Positions 43,830-50,771 of a stretch of 50,771 nucleotides of DNA are shown piece after piece; position 1 is the stretch's first letter; the number at the start of each line of letters is the position of its first letter. This DNA comes from Nitrospira sp. (GTDB lineage: Bacteria > Nitrospirota > Nitrospiria > Nitrospirales > Nitrospiraceae): assembly GCA_024330945.1 (NCBI GenBank), contig JANDJJ010000007.1, positions 1-50,771 on the forward strand, written 5' to 3'. The notes below the pieces were generated by a model, which was not told where the DNA came from, did no database searches, and saw only the letters and a list, made by a program, of their open reading frames with translations. The translations under genes and the position numbers were made by a program.

Positions 43830-44649
43830 TCACCTTCCCCGGACGGATTGCCGGTCTCCCTTGCCGCCGCGCCTGCGCCAGACGCCGAGCGACCTTGGCC
43901 GCCGCCCGCTCTTGCCGCCGGGCGACCGGCGAGATTCCTCCCGACCGTTCGTAGACGAGTTCTGCCTCGGACCGCTGCACGTACAGCGGCATGACACAGT
44001 CGCCGGCGATTTCTCCATGACGGAGCTTTTGCAAACCGAGAAGCCCAACGGTTACGGCAGAGGGCTTTGCACAACCGGCTGGCGCCGGAAGCAGGGTAAC
44101 CGAAGGAGAGAGCGCCGCGCGGATTTGCTGCTCCATTTTGAACCACCCTTCGCCGAACACCGTCGTCTCATCGCCAAGGCTGGCGGCCACCGCCTCGGGA
44201 GGACCGACGTGCTCGGCCAGGATGCGCTCGAGCTGCCCGTCCCTCGTCCTCCGGAAGATCGCCCAATACAATTCTCCCGTTCGTCCCATCAACATCGGGC
44301 ACAGGCGGGATGCCGTCGATTCGACACTTATCCCCGTTGTCGCCATAGCTTCCAACGTCGGGACCAACGTGAGCGGAAGGCCGGTCGCCGTGCGAAGCCC
44401 CAGACACGTCGCCACTCCCACACGAATACCCGTAAAAGAGCCAGGACCGATCGAACAGGCTAAGCCGTCAAGGTCGGTCACTTGCAGAGCCGTGCGCTCA
44501 AACAACCGATCGATGGCGGGCAACAACGTCAGACCATGGGCGCCGCCGGCATCCTGCTCCTCTTTCGCCAAGACGACGTCCTCTTCGAGAATCGCGACGC
44601 TTTGCCACGACGTGGCCGTCTCAACCGCCAAGATTCTCTTCCCTTTCAC
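43819..44649 (-). CDS. tsaB: tRNA threonylcarbamoyladenosine biosynthesis protein TsaB
   Basis: Partner of TsaD in making t6A37 in tRNA; an ASKHA-fold protein without its own catalytic site. ILAVETATSWQSVAI begins the fold and SIGPGSFTGIRVGVATCLGL is the family signature at about 67-86. 276 residues, with an Arg/Ala-rich C-terminal tail longer than usual. Its start overlaps the lipoprotein gene by ATGA. Confidence 0.92.
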   Translation of the reverse strand: MKGKRILAVETATSWQSVAILEEDVVLAKEEQDAGGAHGLTLLPAIDRLFERTALQVTDLDGLACSIGPGSFTGIRVGVATCLGLRTATGLPLTLVPTLEAMATTGISVESTASRLCPMLMGRTGELYWAIFRRTRDGQLERILAEHVGPPEAVAASLGDETTVFGEGWFKMEQQIRAALSPSVTLLPAPAGCAKPSAVTVGLLGLQKLRHGEIAGDCVMPLYVQRSEAELVYERSGGISPVARRQERAAAKVARRLAQARRQGRPAIRPGKVNGA

Positions 44650-45500
44650 AACACCTCCCCCAACTCCTCCGTCGCGATTGTCTGATTGGGCAGGATTTCA
44701 TGAAACGTGATCTGAATACTCCCTTGGCCGCGCCCGTCTTTAAGGGAAATTTTGAACGGCCGAACCAGCGCGCTTCTCCGTTCGATGGGCCACGAATCTC
44801 CAGCTCCCTCTTCCACCGGTCGAAAATCTTCATAGTAAATGATGGCCTCGATGTCGCCGTTCGTTGCCAGTCGGTCTTCCTGTACGACGAACAACGTCCG
44901 GCGATCGAACCAGAGGCGGCGGATCGGCGTTGTTCTGTCGGTGTCGTTTCGGCCGTCAGCGTACACGTCCAATCGATAGCGATCCTCCGCTTCAACCAGC
45001 CTCACGGTTTCGCCGTTTGCGACCACTCCGGTGCCGAGCACGCCTCCGACCGCCCAGATACTCAGTTGAAACGGACGCGCCAACTCGTGTCTCATCGCCA
45101 TCTCCGCCTGCCGGCCCGTCAAGACCCGACCCATCGTCGGTAATCTGAGTTTATACAGATCGCCCGCTTGAACGAATTCAAACAGCTCGCCGCCGATCGG
45201 CGTGAATCCTCGCAGCCTCACGGCATCGGGACGACGATAATACACCGTTCCTTCGACTCGCGACGCGATGGGAATCAGGCCGCCTCGGATTTTCGCCGTA
45301 AACAGTCCTTTGAGCGAATGAATCGCCGCTTCCCGTTGGCGAAGCAGCGTCGTCAACTCCTCCGCCGTGGTCGGCAAGCCCCGTTCGACCGATGCCTCTT
45401 TCTTGGGCATCATCAGCGAACAGCTGGCCAGCAGCAGGCACATCAGAAGGCCGTAGGTCCCGCCCAATGCCAGGCGTCCGTCACGGCTAAGCCAAGACAA
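44646..45500 (-). CDS. Outer-membrane lipoprotein, LolB/DUF4292-like
   Basis: A 284-residue lipoprotein: signal LLMCLLLASC with Cys27 as the lipidated residue. The mature part has a helix with TLLRQREAAIHSLKGLFTAK and then a beta-rich LolA/LolB-like fold (VEGTVYYRRPDAVRLRGFTP), the DUF4292 pattern. A role in lipoprotein or lipid handling at the outer membrane is inferred. It overlaps radA by 14 bases and tsaB by 4. Confidence 0.75.
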   Translation of the reverse strand: MSWLSRDGRLALGGTYGLLMCLLLASCSLMMPKKEASVERGLPTTAEELTTLLRQREAAIHSLKGLFTAKIRGGLIPIASRVEGTVYYRRPDAVRLRGFTPIGGELFEFVQAGDLYKLRLPTMGRVLTGRQAEMAMRHELARPFQLSIWAVGGVLGTGVVANGETVRLVEAEDRYRLDVYADGRNDTDRTTPIRRLWFDRRTLFVVQEDRLATNGDIEAIIYYEDFRPVEEGAGDSWPIERRSALVRPFKISLKDGRGQGSIQITFHEILPNQTIATEELGEVL

Positions 45501-46869
45501 CGTTCAGCGCCTCCCTCACGTCTTGAATGCCGATCAATTCCATCCCGTCAATCGTATCGAGTTTCATCAGATTCCGCTCGGGCAACAGACACCGTTTGAA
45601 CCCCATCTTTGCCGCCTCCCGGATGCGCAATTCCGCCTGACTGATCGCTCGCACTTCCCCGCCGAGACCGACTTCGCCGAGCATCAACAACCCCGGCTCG
45701 ACCCGTACCTCACGCAGGCTGGACGTGACCGCCGCGACAATGCCCAAATCGGTCGCCGGCTCATCGATCCGCAAACCTCCCACGACGTTCACATAGACAT
45801 CCTGTCCGGACAAATGGACACCCAGCCGTTTTTCCATCACCGCAAGCAGCAGCGACACGCGGTTGAGATCGACCCCGTTGGCCACCCGTTTCGGCATGGC
45901 ATAGCCGGTCGAGGACACAAGCGCTTGCAGCTCGACGAGAATCGGCCTGGTTCCCTCGAGACTCGACACCACCACCGAGCCGGTGCTGCGCTGCGGACGT
46001 TCGGCCAAAAACAGCTCCGAGGGATTGCCGACTTCTTCGAGCCCCGCATCTTTCATTTCAAACACGCCGATTTCGTTCGTCGAGCCGAATCGATTTTTGA
46101 CGGCCCGAAGAATGCGATAGCTGTGTCCCCTGTCGCCCTCGAAATACAAGACCGTATCAACGATATGTTCCAACAAACGCGGCCCGGCGATGGCTCCTTC
46201 TTTTGTCACATGGCCGATCATGAAGACCGGCACCCCGGTCCGCTTGGCAAACCACATCAACTGCCCGGCCACCTCCTGCACTTGACTGATGCTTCCGGGC
46301 GCCGAAGTCAACTGTTCCGTATAGACAGTTTGAATCGAATCCACCGCGATCGCGGCCGGCTGGACCTCCTGAACTGTTTTCAGAATCTGTTCCAGCGAGG
46401 TTTCAGCAAGAATCAGCAGACGGGGATGCTCGATGCCCAGCCGCTGTCCGCGCATCTTGATCTGACGGGGCGATTCCTCGCCTGAGACGTACAACACCGG
46501 CCCCGTAGCGGTCGCCAATCGCGGCAGGGCTTGAAGCAGCAGGGTGGTCTTCCCGATCCCAGGATCGCCGCCGATCAAAATCACCGCGCCGGGAATCACT
46601 CCGCCACCCAACACTCGATCAAACTCTCCAATGTGCGTAAGACGGCGGTCCTCGCCGACCACTTCAATCTCACCGATGGGCGTCGCCTGCGCCTGCACGG
46701 TCTTGAGCGCCATGGGGCGGCCTTTGCCGGTCGCCGCCTGTCGCTCCTCTTTCATCGTGTTCCAACCGCCGCAGTCGGGGCAACGCCCCAGCCATCGCGG
46801 AGCTTGATGTCCGCAGGATTGGCAGGAAAAAGTGGTTTTGGCCTTCAAATCTGGCACCTTCGGCAACAA
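45487..46869 (-). CDS. radA: DNA repair protein RadA
   Basis: Branch-migration helicase related to RecA that helps process recombination intermediates. The N-terminal zinc finger CQSC-x10-CPDC, Walker A GGDPGIGKTTLL, the RadA-specific VKNRFGSTNEIGVFEM and a C-terminal Lon-like domain are present; 460 residues. Start codons are weak (TTG 46869, GTG 46857, TTG 46848); the family normally begins 4-8 residues before the first Cys, so a later start is plausible. Confidence 0.94.
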   Translation of the reverse strand: MLPKVPDLKAKTTFSCQSCGHQAPRWLGRCPDCGGWNTMKEERQAATGKGRPMALKTVQAQATPIGEIEVVGEDRRLTHIGEFDRVLGGGVIPGAVILIGGDPGIGKTTLLLQALPRLATATGPVLYVSGEESPRQIKMRGQRLGIEHPRLLILAETSLEQILKTVQEVQPAAIAVDSIQTVYTEQLTSAPGSISQVQEVAGQLMWFAKRTGVPVFMIGHVTKEGAIAGPRLLEHIVDTVLYFEGDRGHSYRILRAVKNRFGSTNEIGVFEMKDAGLEEVGNPSELFLAERPQRSTGSVVVSSLEGTRPILVELQALVSSTGYAMPKRVANGVDLNRVSLLLAVMEKRLGVHLSGQDVYVNVVGGLRIDEPATDLGIVAAVTSSLREVRVEPGLLMLGEVGLGGEVRAISQAELRIREAAKMGFKRCLLPERNLMKLDTIDGMELIGIQDVREALNVVLA

Positions 46870-46904
46870 TAAACTCTGAAGAGTTATCTTAAAAGAACCT
46901 TCTA

Positions 46905-46946
46905 ATCAAAAGAAAGAATCAACGAGGCATTTCCGCCTCGATTGAT
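46905..46946 (-). terminator. Intrinsic terminator after the 47053-47937 gene
   Basis: A GCCTCG/CGAGGC stem extended by ATTGAT/ATCAA (46946-46918, one bulged base, 6-nt loop) is followed on the minus strand by TTCTTTCTTTTGA. It ends the bcp-containing unit and separates it from radA. Confidence 0.6.
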
Positions 46947-47052
46947 GAACGGGTTTGAAAAACAGATGCGAATGTCTGCCTGGCAACGATCAGGAAAAAG
47001 CCGACGATCGCGGCTTGCCCTCCTCGGGCAACCGGCCCCCACGGCCGACTGC

Positions 47053-47937
47053 TTACAGTTTTTTTCTCACCTCCTTCCAATCCTTGGCCACGCGGGCTTT
47101 CGGCGTCGTCTCACCTGACGGCTCCGGCACCATGACGGCTTGCAGCCGCCGATTGAGAAAGGCTTCGACAAACGCCGTCGACCGACCGATACCGATCTTC
47201 AAGGTCTTCCATCCTTCCGCGCGCAGTTCATCGAGCTTTTCCCCCAACGCATCACCGCCCGGCGGCGACACCAACACATAGCCGGGCGGAAACTGATGAG
47301 CGTTCAGCCACTCCCGCGTTTGATGCGCGGCGCGAAAGCCGTCCGCACCTGAAGAAGGCAGCAAAACGACGTAGATGACGCGATAATAAAACTGGGTCAG
47401 CTTGGCAAGCTCCTCGGCGGCGTTCGGCATCGGTTTCCGTTCCTGATCGAGCGCGGCGCCGATCAGGGGAACAGGAGGCGGCGCGGGCGGCTGCTCCATC
47501 AACGCCGCCAATTCAACCGCGAGAATAGGATTCCGCTGCTCCCACACGATAAGGTTCGCCCATCCTTCAACCGGCAAGACACGCGAACTCTTACCGACGC
47601 GAACGCGGATCGGCAACGCGCCTTGCGCGTTTGAACGATAGCTCAGAAACACCCGTCCGTCTCCTCCGGTCATGCCGGTCGCGACGACCTTGTCTTCCAC
47701 CAACAGCTCCATCGGTTCCCCCCCTATCCCTGTCGTCGTCCACGGTCCAGCGGTCGAAAGCCGAGCTTCGATCGTCGCCGATCGACCGGGAACCGTCAGC
47801 GCATCCTTCACAAAAAGCGTCGCGGCGGTCTTGTCGGCCGCGGAAAGAGCATCACCCGGATGAGAGAGGAAAGTAACGAAGAGGAAGCCGATAAGACCGG
47901 CCGCACGAGCATCTCTTGTCGTCAGCCGCGTCACCAT
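47053..47937 (-). CDS. Exported protein of unknown function
   Basis: A 294-residue protein with an N-terminal signal (AAGLIGFLFVTFLSHPGDALSA). Residues about 40-130 look like an Ig-like beta domain (VPGRSATIEARL, GGDGRVFLSYRS). The C-terminal half (YYRVIYVVLLPSSGADGF, then TREWLNAHQFPPGYVLVSPP) resembles the LNS2/APP1-type phosphatase layout but lacks an obvious DxDxT motif, so activity is doubtful. It is last in the bcp unit, followed by a terminator. Confidence 0.6.
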   Translation of the reverse strand: MVTRLTTRDARAAGLIGFLFVTFLSHPGDALSAADKTAATLFVKDALTVPGRSATIEARLSTAGPWTTTGIGGEPMELLVEDKVVATGMTGGDGRVFLSYRSNAQGALPIRVRVGKSSRVLPVEGWANLIVWEQRNPILAVELAALMEQPPAPPPVPLIGAALDQERKPMPNAAEELAKLTQFYYRVIYVVLLPSSGADGFRAAHQTREWLNAHQFPPGYVLVSPPGGDALGEKLDELRAEGWKTLKIGIGRSTAFVEAFLNRRLQAVMVPEPSGETTPKARVAKDWKEVRKKL

Positions 47938-47982
47938 GGTGAGAAAACCGGTGAAAAATCGGACGATTCAACAAGATGAACG

Positions 47983-48450
47983 CTATGACTTCAAAGCCGC
48001 CAACACCTGATCGGCATGGCCGTCCACCTTCACTTTTCTGAAAACAGCCTTCACTTTTCCTTCGGGATCGATAATGAATGTGCTGCGCTCTATCCCCCAG
48101 TATTTTTTCCCGTACATGTTTTTCTGTTTATACACCCCGTAGGCCTTGGATACACGGGCGTCCTCGTCGCTCAACAACGGAAAGGGCAGTCCGAATTTCT
48201 TGATGAACTTCTGGTGGGACTCTTGACCGTCCAGGCTGACTCCGAGGATCGTGCCTCCAGCCCGCATGATTTGCGATTCAGTGTCGCGAAAATCGCAGGA
48301 TTCTTTGGTGCAGCCAGGGGTATCGTCTTTGGGATAAAAATACAGCACAACTTGTTTCCCCCTGAGACCGTGAAGCGTCACGATCCTTCCATCTTGATCC
48401 GGAATCTCGAGTTCCGGTGCCTGGTCTCCAACCGAAAGTTCTTTAGCCAT
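47983..48450 (-). CDS. bcp: Thioredoxin-dependent thiol peroxidase (Bcp/PrxQ)
   Basis: Peroxiredoxin that reduces hydrogen peroxide and organic peroxides. The peroxidatic Cys is in DDTPGCTKESCDFRD, with a second Cys five residues on as the resolving residue in the same helix, the PrxQ type. 155 residues is typical. ATG 48450 follows GGAGG with a 10-base spacer. An AT-rich stretch upstream (48470-48498) may hold an additional promoter. Confidence 0.95.
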   Translation of the reverse strand: MAKELSVGDQAPELEIPDQDGRIVTLHGLRGKQVVLYFYPKDDTPGCTKESCDFRDTESQIMRAGGTILGVSLDGQESHQKFIKKFGLPFPLLSDEDARVSKAYGVYKQKNMYGKKYWGIERSTFIIDPEGKVKAVFRKVKVDGHADQVLAALKS

Positions 48451-48503
48451 AGACCGCGTCCCTCCATAAAATTATTAAGTATGTATTTATGATACCCTTG
48501 TCT

Positions 48504-48962
48504 CTATCGAGACATCCCGCCGAACGTAGGCCGTTCGGTTCCATAGGGACGGCCTTTCATTTGTTTCCTCGTATCGGGATCACCGTACGGCGCCAATGCT
48601 GGAGAATCCCAAATGACCTTGTCGCCGGGCGCCAAATTCGCCGCCTCGAGAAAATGGTGCCGAGCCGCCGCCGCCTCTCCAAGCGCATTCAATGCCAATG
48701 CGTAATTGTAATGGGCTTGCCCCGACCCAGGCGCGGCCGCCATGGCTTCGGCAAAATACTTCTTCGCCTCGCCGAATTGCTTTTCTTGATAGGCCCTCGC
48801 CCCTTGCTCCGTCCAAACAACCGCCTCGCGACTGATCCCGGCATCGGTCAATGCCAACGGAACGAGCGGTTTTCGTTTGGATGAACAGCCTCCGGCCTGA
48901 ATCACGATCATCAATAATAATGCAACGCTCAATGCCACAAGCCATGTCGTCCGGCTGCTCAC
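48504..48962 (-). CDS. TPR lipoprotein
   Basis: A 152-residue protein with signal LLLMIVIQAGGC and lipobox Cys26. Two TPR-like units (ARAYQEKQFGEAKKYFAEAM and AHYNYALALNALGEAAAARH) lie at about 55-115, followed by a Pro/Gly-rich tail (GRPYGTERPTFGGM). It probably acts as a small envelope scaffold. It lies between the second DUF507 gene and bcp on the same strand. Confidence 0.75.
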   Translation of the reverse strand: MSSRTTWLVALSVALLLMIVIQAGGCSSKRKPLVPLALTDAGISREAVVWTEQGARAYQEKQFGEAKKYFAEAMAAAPGSGQAHYNYALALNALGEAAAARHHFLEAANLAPGDKVIWDSPALAPYGDPDTRKQMKGRPYGTERPTFGGMSR

Positions 48963-48997
48963 GATCCTCTTCTCCTGTCTGTTCTTCTTTTAGCCTT

Positions 48998-49270
48998 TCA
49001 CAGGGCTCGCTTGCGAGTTTCTTCTTCAAACGTCTTCCGGTAGAGGACTTCCCACTCCGCGCTCCCCTCGACAATGCCACGCGAATAGGACGCGAGTTTC
49101 GCTTTGACCTTGCGATCGATCTCCTCCTCCTGCACCAGCTCGGCGGCGAGGACCCGCTTGATTTCCTTGAGCACCCGTTCGTCGTCACCGCGCAGGGTGA
49201 CGGACCGGTGACGTTTCACGGCCTGTAAAATCACGTGCGACAGGTGACTGACCTTGTCTTCGCTCAACAT
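48998..49270 (-). CDS. DUF507 family protein (second copy)
   Basis: A 90-residue helical cytoplasmic protein of the DUF507 family, found mainly in Aquificota, Nitrospirota and delta-proteobacterial lineages; function unknown. It begins MLSEDKVSHLSHVILQAVKR and ends in a Lys/Arg-rich helix. It is a paralogue of the gene 57 bases upstream; both share the pattern of an N-terminal helix, an acidic middle and a basic C-terminus. Confidence 0.82.
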   Translation of the reverse strand: MLSEDKVSHLSHVILQAVKRHRSVTLRGDDERVLKEIKRVLAAELVQEEEIDRKVKAKLASYSRGIVEGSAEWEVLYRKTFEEETRKRAL

Positions 49271-49327
49271 TCGATATACGCCGTTCGTCTGTGCGGCCCA
49301 GCCTCGTCGTTCTGTCCTGTCGAACTT

Positions 49328-49609
49328 CTAAAGAATAAGACCCCGTTCGCGGATCAGTTTCTGTTTGATCAACTGAAACAGTTTCTGATAATCCACCTGT
49401 CCCTGCTCGATCTGCTTTTCATACCTCTTGAGCATGTGGCGCACCTCGGCGTTCAAGCGATCTTCCACCGACAGTTCATCGGTGATGGCCCGCTCCAGAG
49501 CGTCGGTCAATGATTTGTAATCACCGGCCGCCTCAAGATACCCCTCATGTCGAAGACGACCGACGACGGCCTCGGCCATATGTCGCACGCGCTCTTTTGA
49601 CACGCGCAT
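49328..49609 (-). CDS. DUF507 family protein (first copy)
   Basis: A 93-residue DUF507 protein: MRVSKERVRHMAEAVVGRL at the start, ELSVEDRLNAEVRHMLKRY in the middle, and a basic tail ending LIRERGLIL. It begins 5 bases after the cyclophilin-like gene and is followed by its paralogue. The tandem pair suggests a heteromer, but this is inference. Confidence 0.85.
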   Translation of the reverse strand: MRVSKERVRHMAEAVVGRLRHEGYLEAAGDYKSLTDALERAITDELSVEDRLNAEVRHMLKRYEKQIEQGQVDYQKLFQLIKQKLIRERGLIL

Positions 49610-49614
49610 GGCCC

Positions 49615-49998
49615 CTATCTCCGTTCGATCCGAACAGTCGGCGCTCCCATCGCGCGGCGCAATTGGGTCGGGTCTCCCACAATCCGTCCGATGACGTTGA
49701 CTCGGTCCGCCGGAACCGGATCATGACCGGTGCTCATCGGAGTCCTCCCGAAAAAGATCGCCAGGACGCGGCCGACTCCCCAGTAGGCGACATCGCCGAT
49801 CCGCACGCTCGTCGTGGCGGTTTCGCGATAATCGGTCACGCCGGGGAACGTACAGTAAAACTCTTCGCCCCAAGCGTGGACCGGAGCTTCATACGGAAGC
49901 GCGGCGTAGATCTGATCGGCGGTTTTGGTGCCGTTGAGTTCCGCGTCGAGATGCACTCCTCCGATCATGATACGGATATGTTTCGTCGGCTGCGCCAT
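49615..49998 (-). CDS. Cyclophilin-like fold protein (TM1367-like)
   Basis: A 127-residue protein of the cyclophilin-like fold family (relatives of Thermotoga TM1367), distinct from true PPIases. IRIMIGGVHLDAELNGTKTA is the N-terminal strand pair and GEEFYCTFPGVTDYRE and GDVAYWGVGRVLAIFFGRTP the core. The catalytic Arg/Phe motif of PPIases is missing, so a binding role is more likely. ATG 49998 is used; a start at 50010 is possible. Confidence 0.78.
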   Translation of the reverse strand: MAQPTKHIRIMIGGVHLDAELNGTKTADQIYAALPYEAPVHAWGEEFYCTFPGVTDYRETATTSVRIGDVAYWGVGRVLAIFFGRTPMSTGHDPVPADRVNVIGRIVGDPTQLRRAMGAPTVRIERR

Positions 49999-50121
49999 GC
50001 TAACTGACAACGAAACTAACGAACTATTGATCGGTATGGGGGATTCAACGCATGATCAGCGATGAACGAACGAGGCAACTCTAGCTTGTCTCCCCTCTGA
50101 AATCAAGGCTACAATCCTTGC

Positions 50122-50771
50122 GTGTTGACCTCCACATTCATTCTTCTCCAGGGCGTGGGCGCCGCAACCGAACGACGCTGGTGGCGAGAGGGACTGCGTG
50201 AGTGGCGCAGCTTCATCACACGTCCCTGTGTCACGGGACTCTCTCCGGAGCGAAAAACCCTCTATGACCGAACGCTTACCCTCGCGCAGACCGACCTTGA
50301 CGAGGGAAATCTGCAATCGTTGGCAGCACAAATCCGGAAGCCGGAACATTGGCGTTTTTATGACAACCGCCGATCCGGCATTCTCTATCTTGACATCGAA
50401 ACGAACGGCTTTTCCCTTCACGATCCGAGAGGAACCGTAACCGTCGTCGGCCTTCACCGAGACGGCCGAACCCTCACGCTCGTTCAAGACGAAACTTTAA
50501 CGGTGGATCGACTCCAAACCGAGCTCAACCAATGCACGTTGCTCGTGACGTTCTTCGGAACCGGATTCGACGTGCCCTATTTGCAAGCCAAGTTTCCCCG
50601 CCTTCGTTTTCCCATGCCGCACTTTGATCTCTGCGTGGCCGCCCGCCGTCTGGGACTGCACGGAGGGCTGAAACGACTCGAGCGGGCGATGGGAATCGAG
50701 CGCAAACCGGCTCTCGCCGGCCTTGATGGCGGAGACGCAGTCCGCTTATGGTCGCAGTGGCGCCGCGGCCG
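50122..50771 (+). CDS. RNase H-like (YprB-type) exonuclease, partial 3'
   Basis: A ribonuclease H-like DEDD exonuclease domain protein, cut by the right edge after about 216 residues. The first acidic pair is in ILYLDIETNGFS, the second Asp in FFGTGFDVPYL, and FDLCVAARRLGL follows, as in YprB. The start is GTG 50122 (TTG 50125 alternative) with AAGG about 12 bases before. The N-terminal 90 residues are helical. It is divergent from the cyclophilin-like gene. An antisense frame inside it is a shadow. Confidence 0.82.
   Translation, partial: MLTSTFILLQGVGAATERRWWREGLREWRSFITRPCVTGLSPERKTLYDRTLTLAQTDLDEGNLQSLAAQIRKPEHWRFYDNRRSGILYLDIETNGFSLHDPRGTVTVVGLHRDGRTLTLVQDETLTVDRLQTELNQCTLLVTFFGTGFDVPYLQAKFPRLRFPMPHFDLCVAARRLGLHGGLKRLERAMGIERKPALAGLDGGDAVRLWSQWRRG

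Noticed and set aside
45523-46485. 320-residue plus-strand frame opposite radA
   Set aside because: Antisense shadow; radA motifs are intact on the other strand.
50056-50487. 143-residue minus-strand frame at the right end
   Set aside because: It is opposite the RNase H-like exonuclease, whose DxE motif is clear, and it shows no domain.

Overview
The window is about 50.8 kb of GC-rich (high-fifties percent by eye), gene-dense bacterial chromosome. No rRNA, prophage, insertion sequence or CRISPR array was seen. Two tandem DUF507 genes, a BCAM0308-type zinc-ribbon protein, a class 1A dihydroorotate dehydrogenase and the order aroQ-efp-accB-accC suggest a Nitrospirota bacterium, most likely Nitrospira-like. 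This is inference; no taxonomic marker gene is present.

Layout. 1-7.0 kb: a GH15 glucan/trehalose hydrolase cut by the left edge, a BCAM0308 protein, an M50 protease with CBS domains, a large MscS-type channel and tRNA-Met. 7.1-10.8 kb: small envelope proteins and a minus-strand cluster with a MotA/MotB-type (ZorA/ZorB-like) ion-channel pair preceded by two small unknown genes. 10.9-15.6 kb: a YbbA/YbbP-like ABC exporter whose ATPase is coupled to pyrD and is separated from its permease by an opposite-strand LuxR-type HTH gene. 15.7-18.3 kb: a plus-strand run of comF, an FmdB-type zinc ribbon, an excisionase-like HTH gene, mraZ and a RusA-like nuclease. 18.3-19.1 kb: a more AT-rich patch with a decayed hicB antitoxin gene and a DUF3251-like lipoprotein. 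19.3-22.7 kb: a MacA-MacB type efflux system.

22.8-35.9 kb is one minus-strand block: clpC, tsaD, hflX, nth, yicC, gmk, rpoZ, coaBC, a TPR gene, aroQ, efp, accB and accC. Several junctions are 4-base ATGA overlaps, and a near-consensus sigma-70 promoter lies before clpC. nadK and an adrenodoxin-reductase-like flavoprotein follow, facing each other. 38.8-46.9 kb holds a GT2 dolichol-phosphate-mannose-synthase-like enzyme and then a minus-strand run: radA, a LolB/DUF4292-like lipoprotein, tsaB, rimI fused to DUF465, tatC, a seven-repeat beta-propeller, a cyclophilin and a lipoprotein. 47.0-50.0 kb is another minus-strand run ending in bcp. A RNase H-like exonuclease leaves the right edge.

The most notable observations are: a perfect 13-bp GC-only hairpin that separates the tatC Shine-Dalgarno from its start and would restore normal spacing if folded; a Met/Lys-rich exported protein whose best start is ATA behind a perfect AGGAGGTG; a rimI-DUF465 fusion with a strong internal ribosome binding site; an orphan Zorya-like ZorAB pair with two unknown small genes; a CoaBC with paired active-site substitutions; mraZ away from the division cluster; and a 33-nt palindrome inside nadK.
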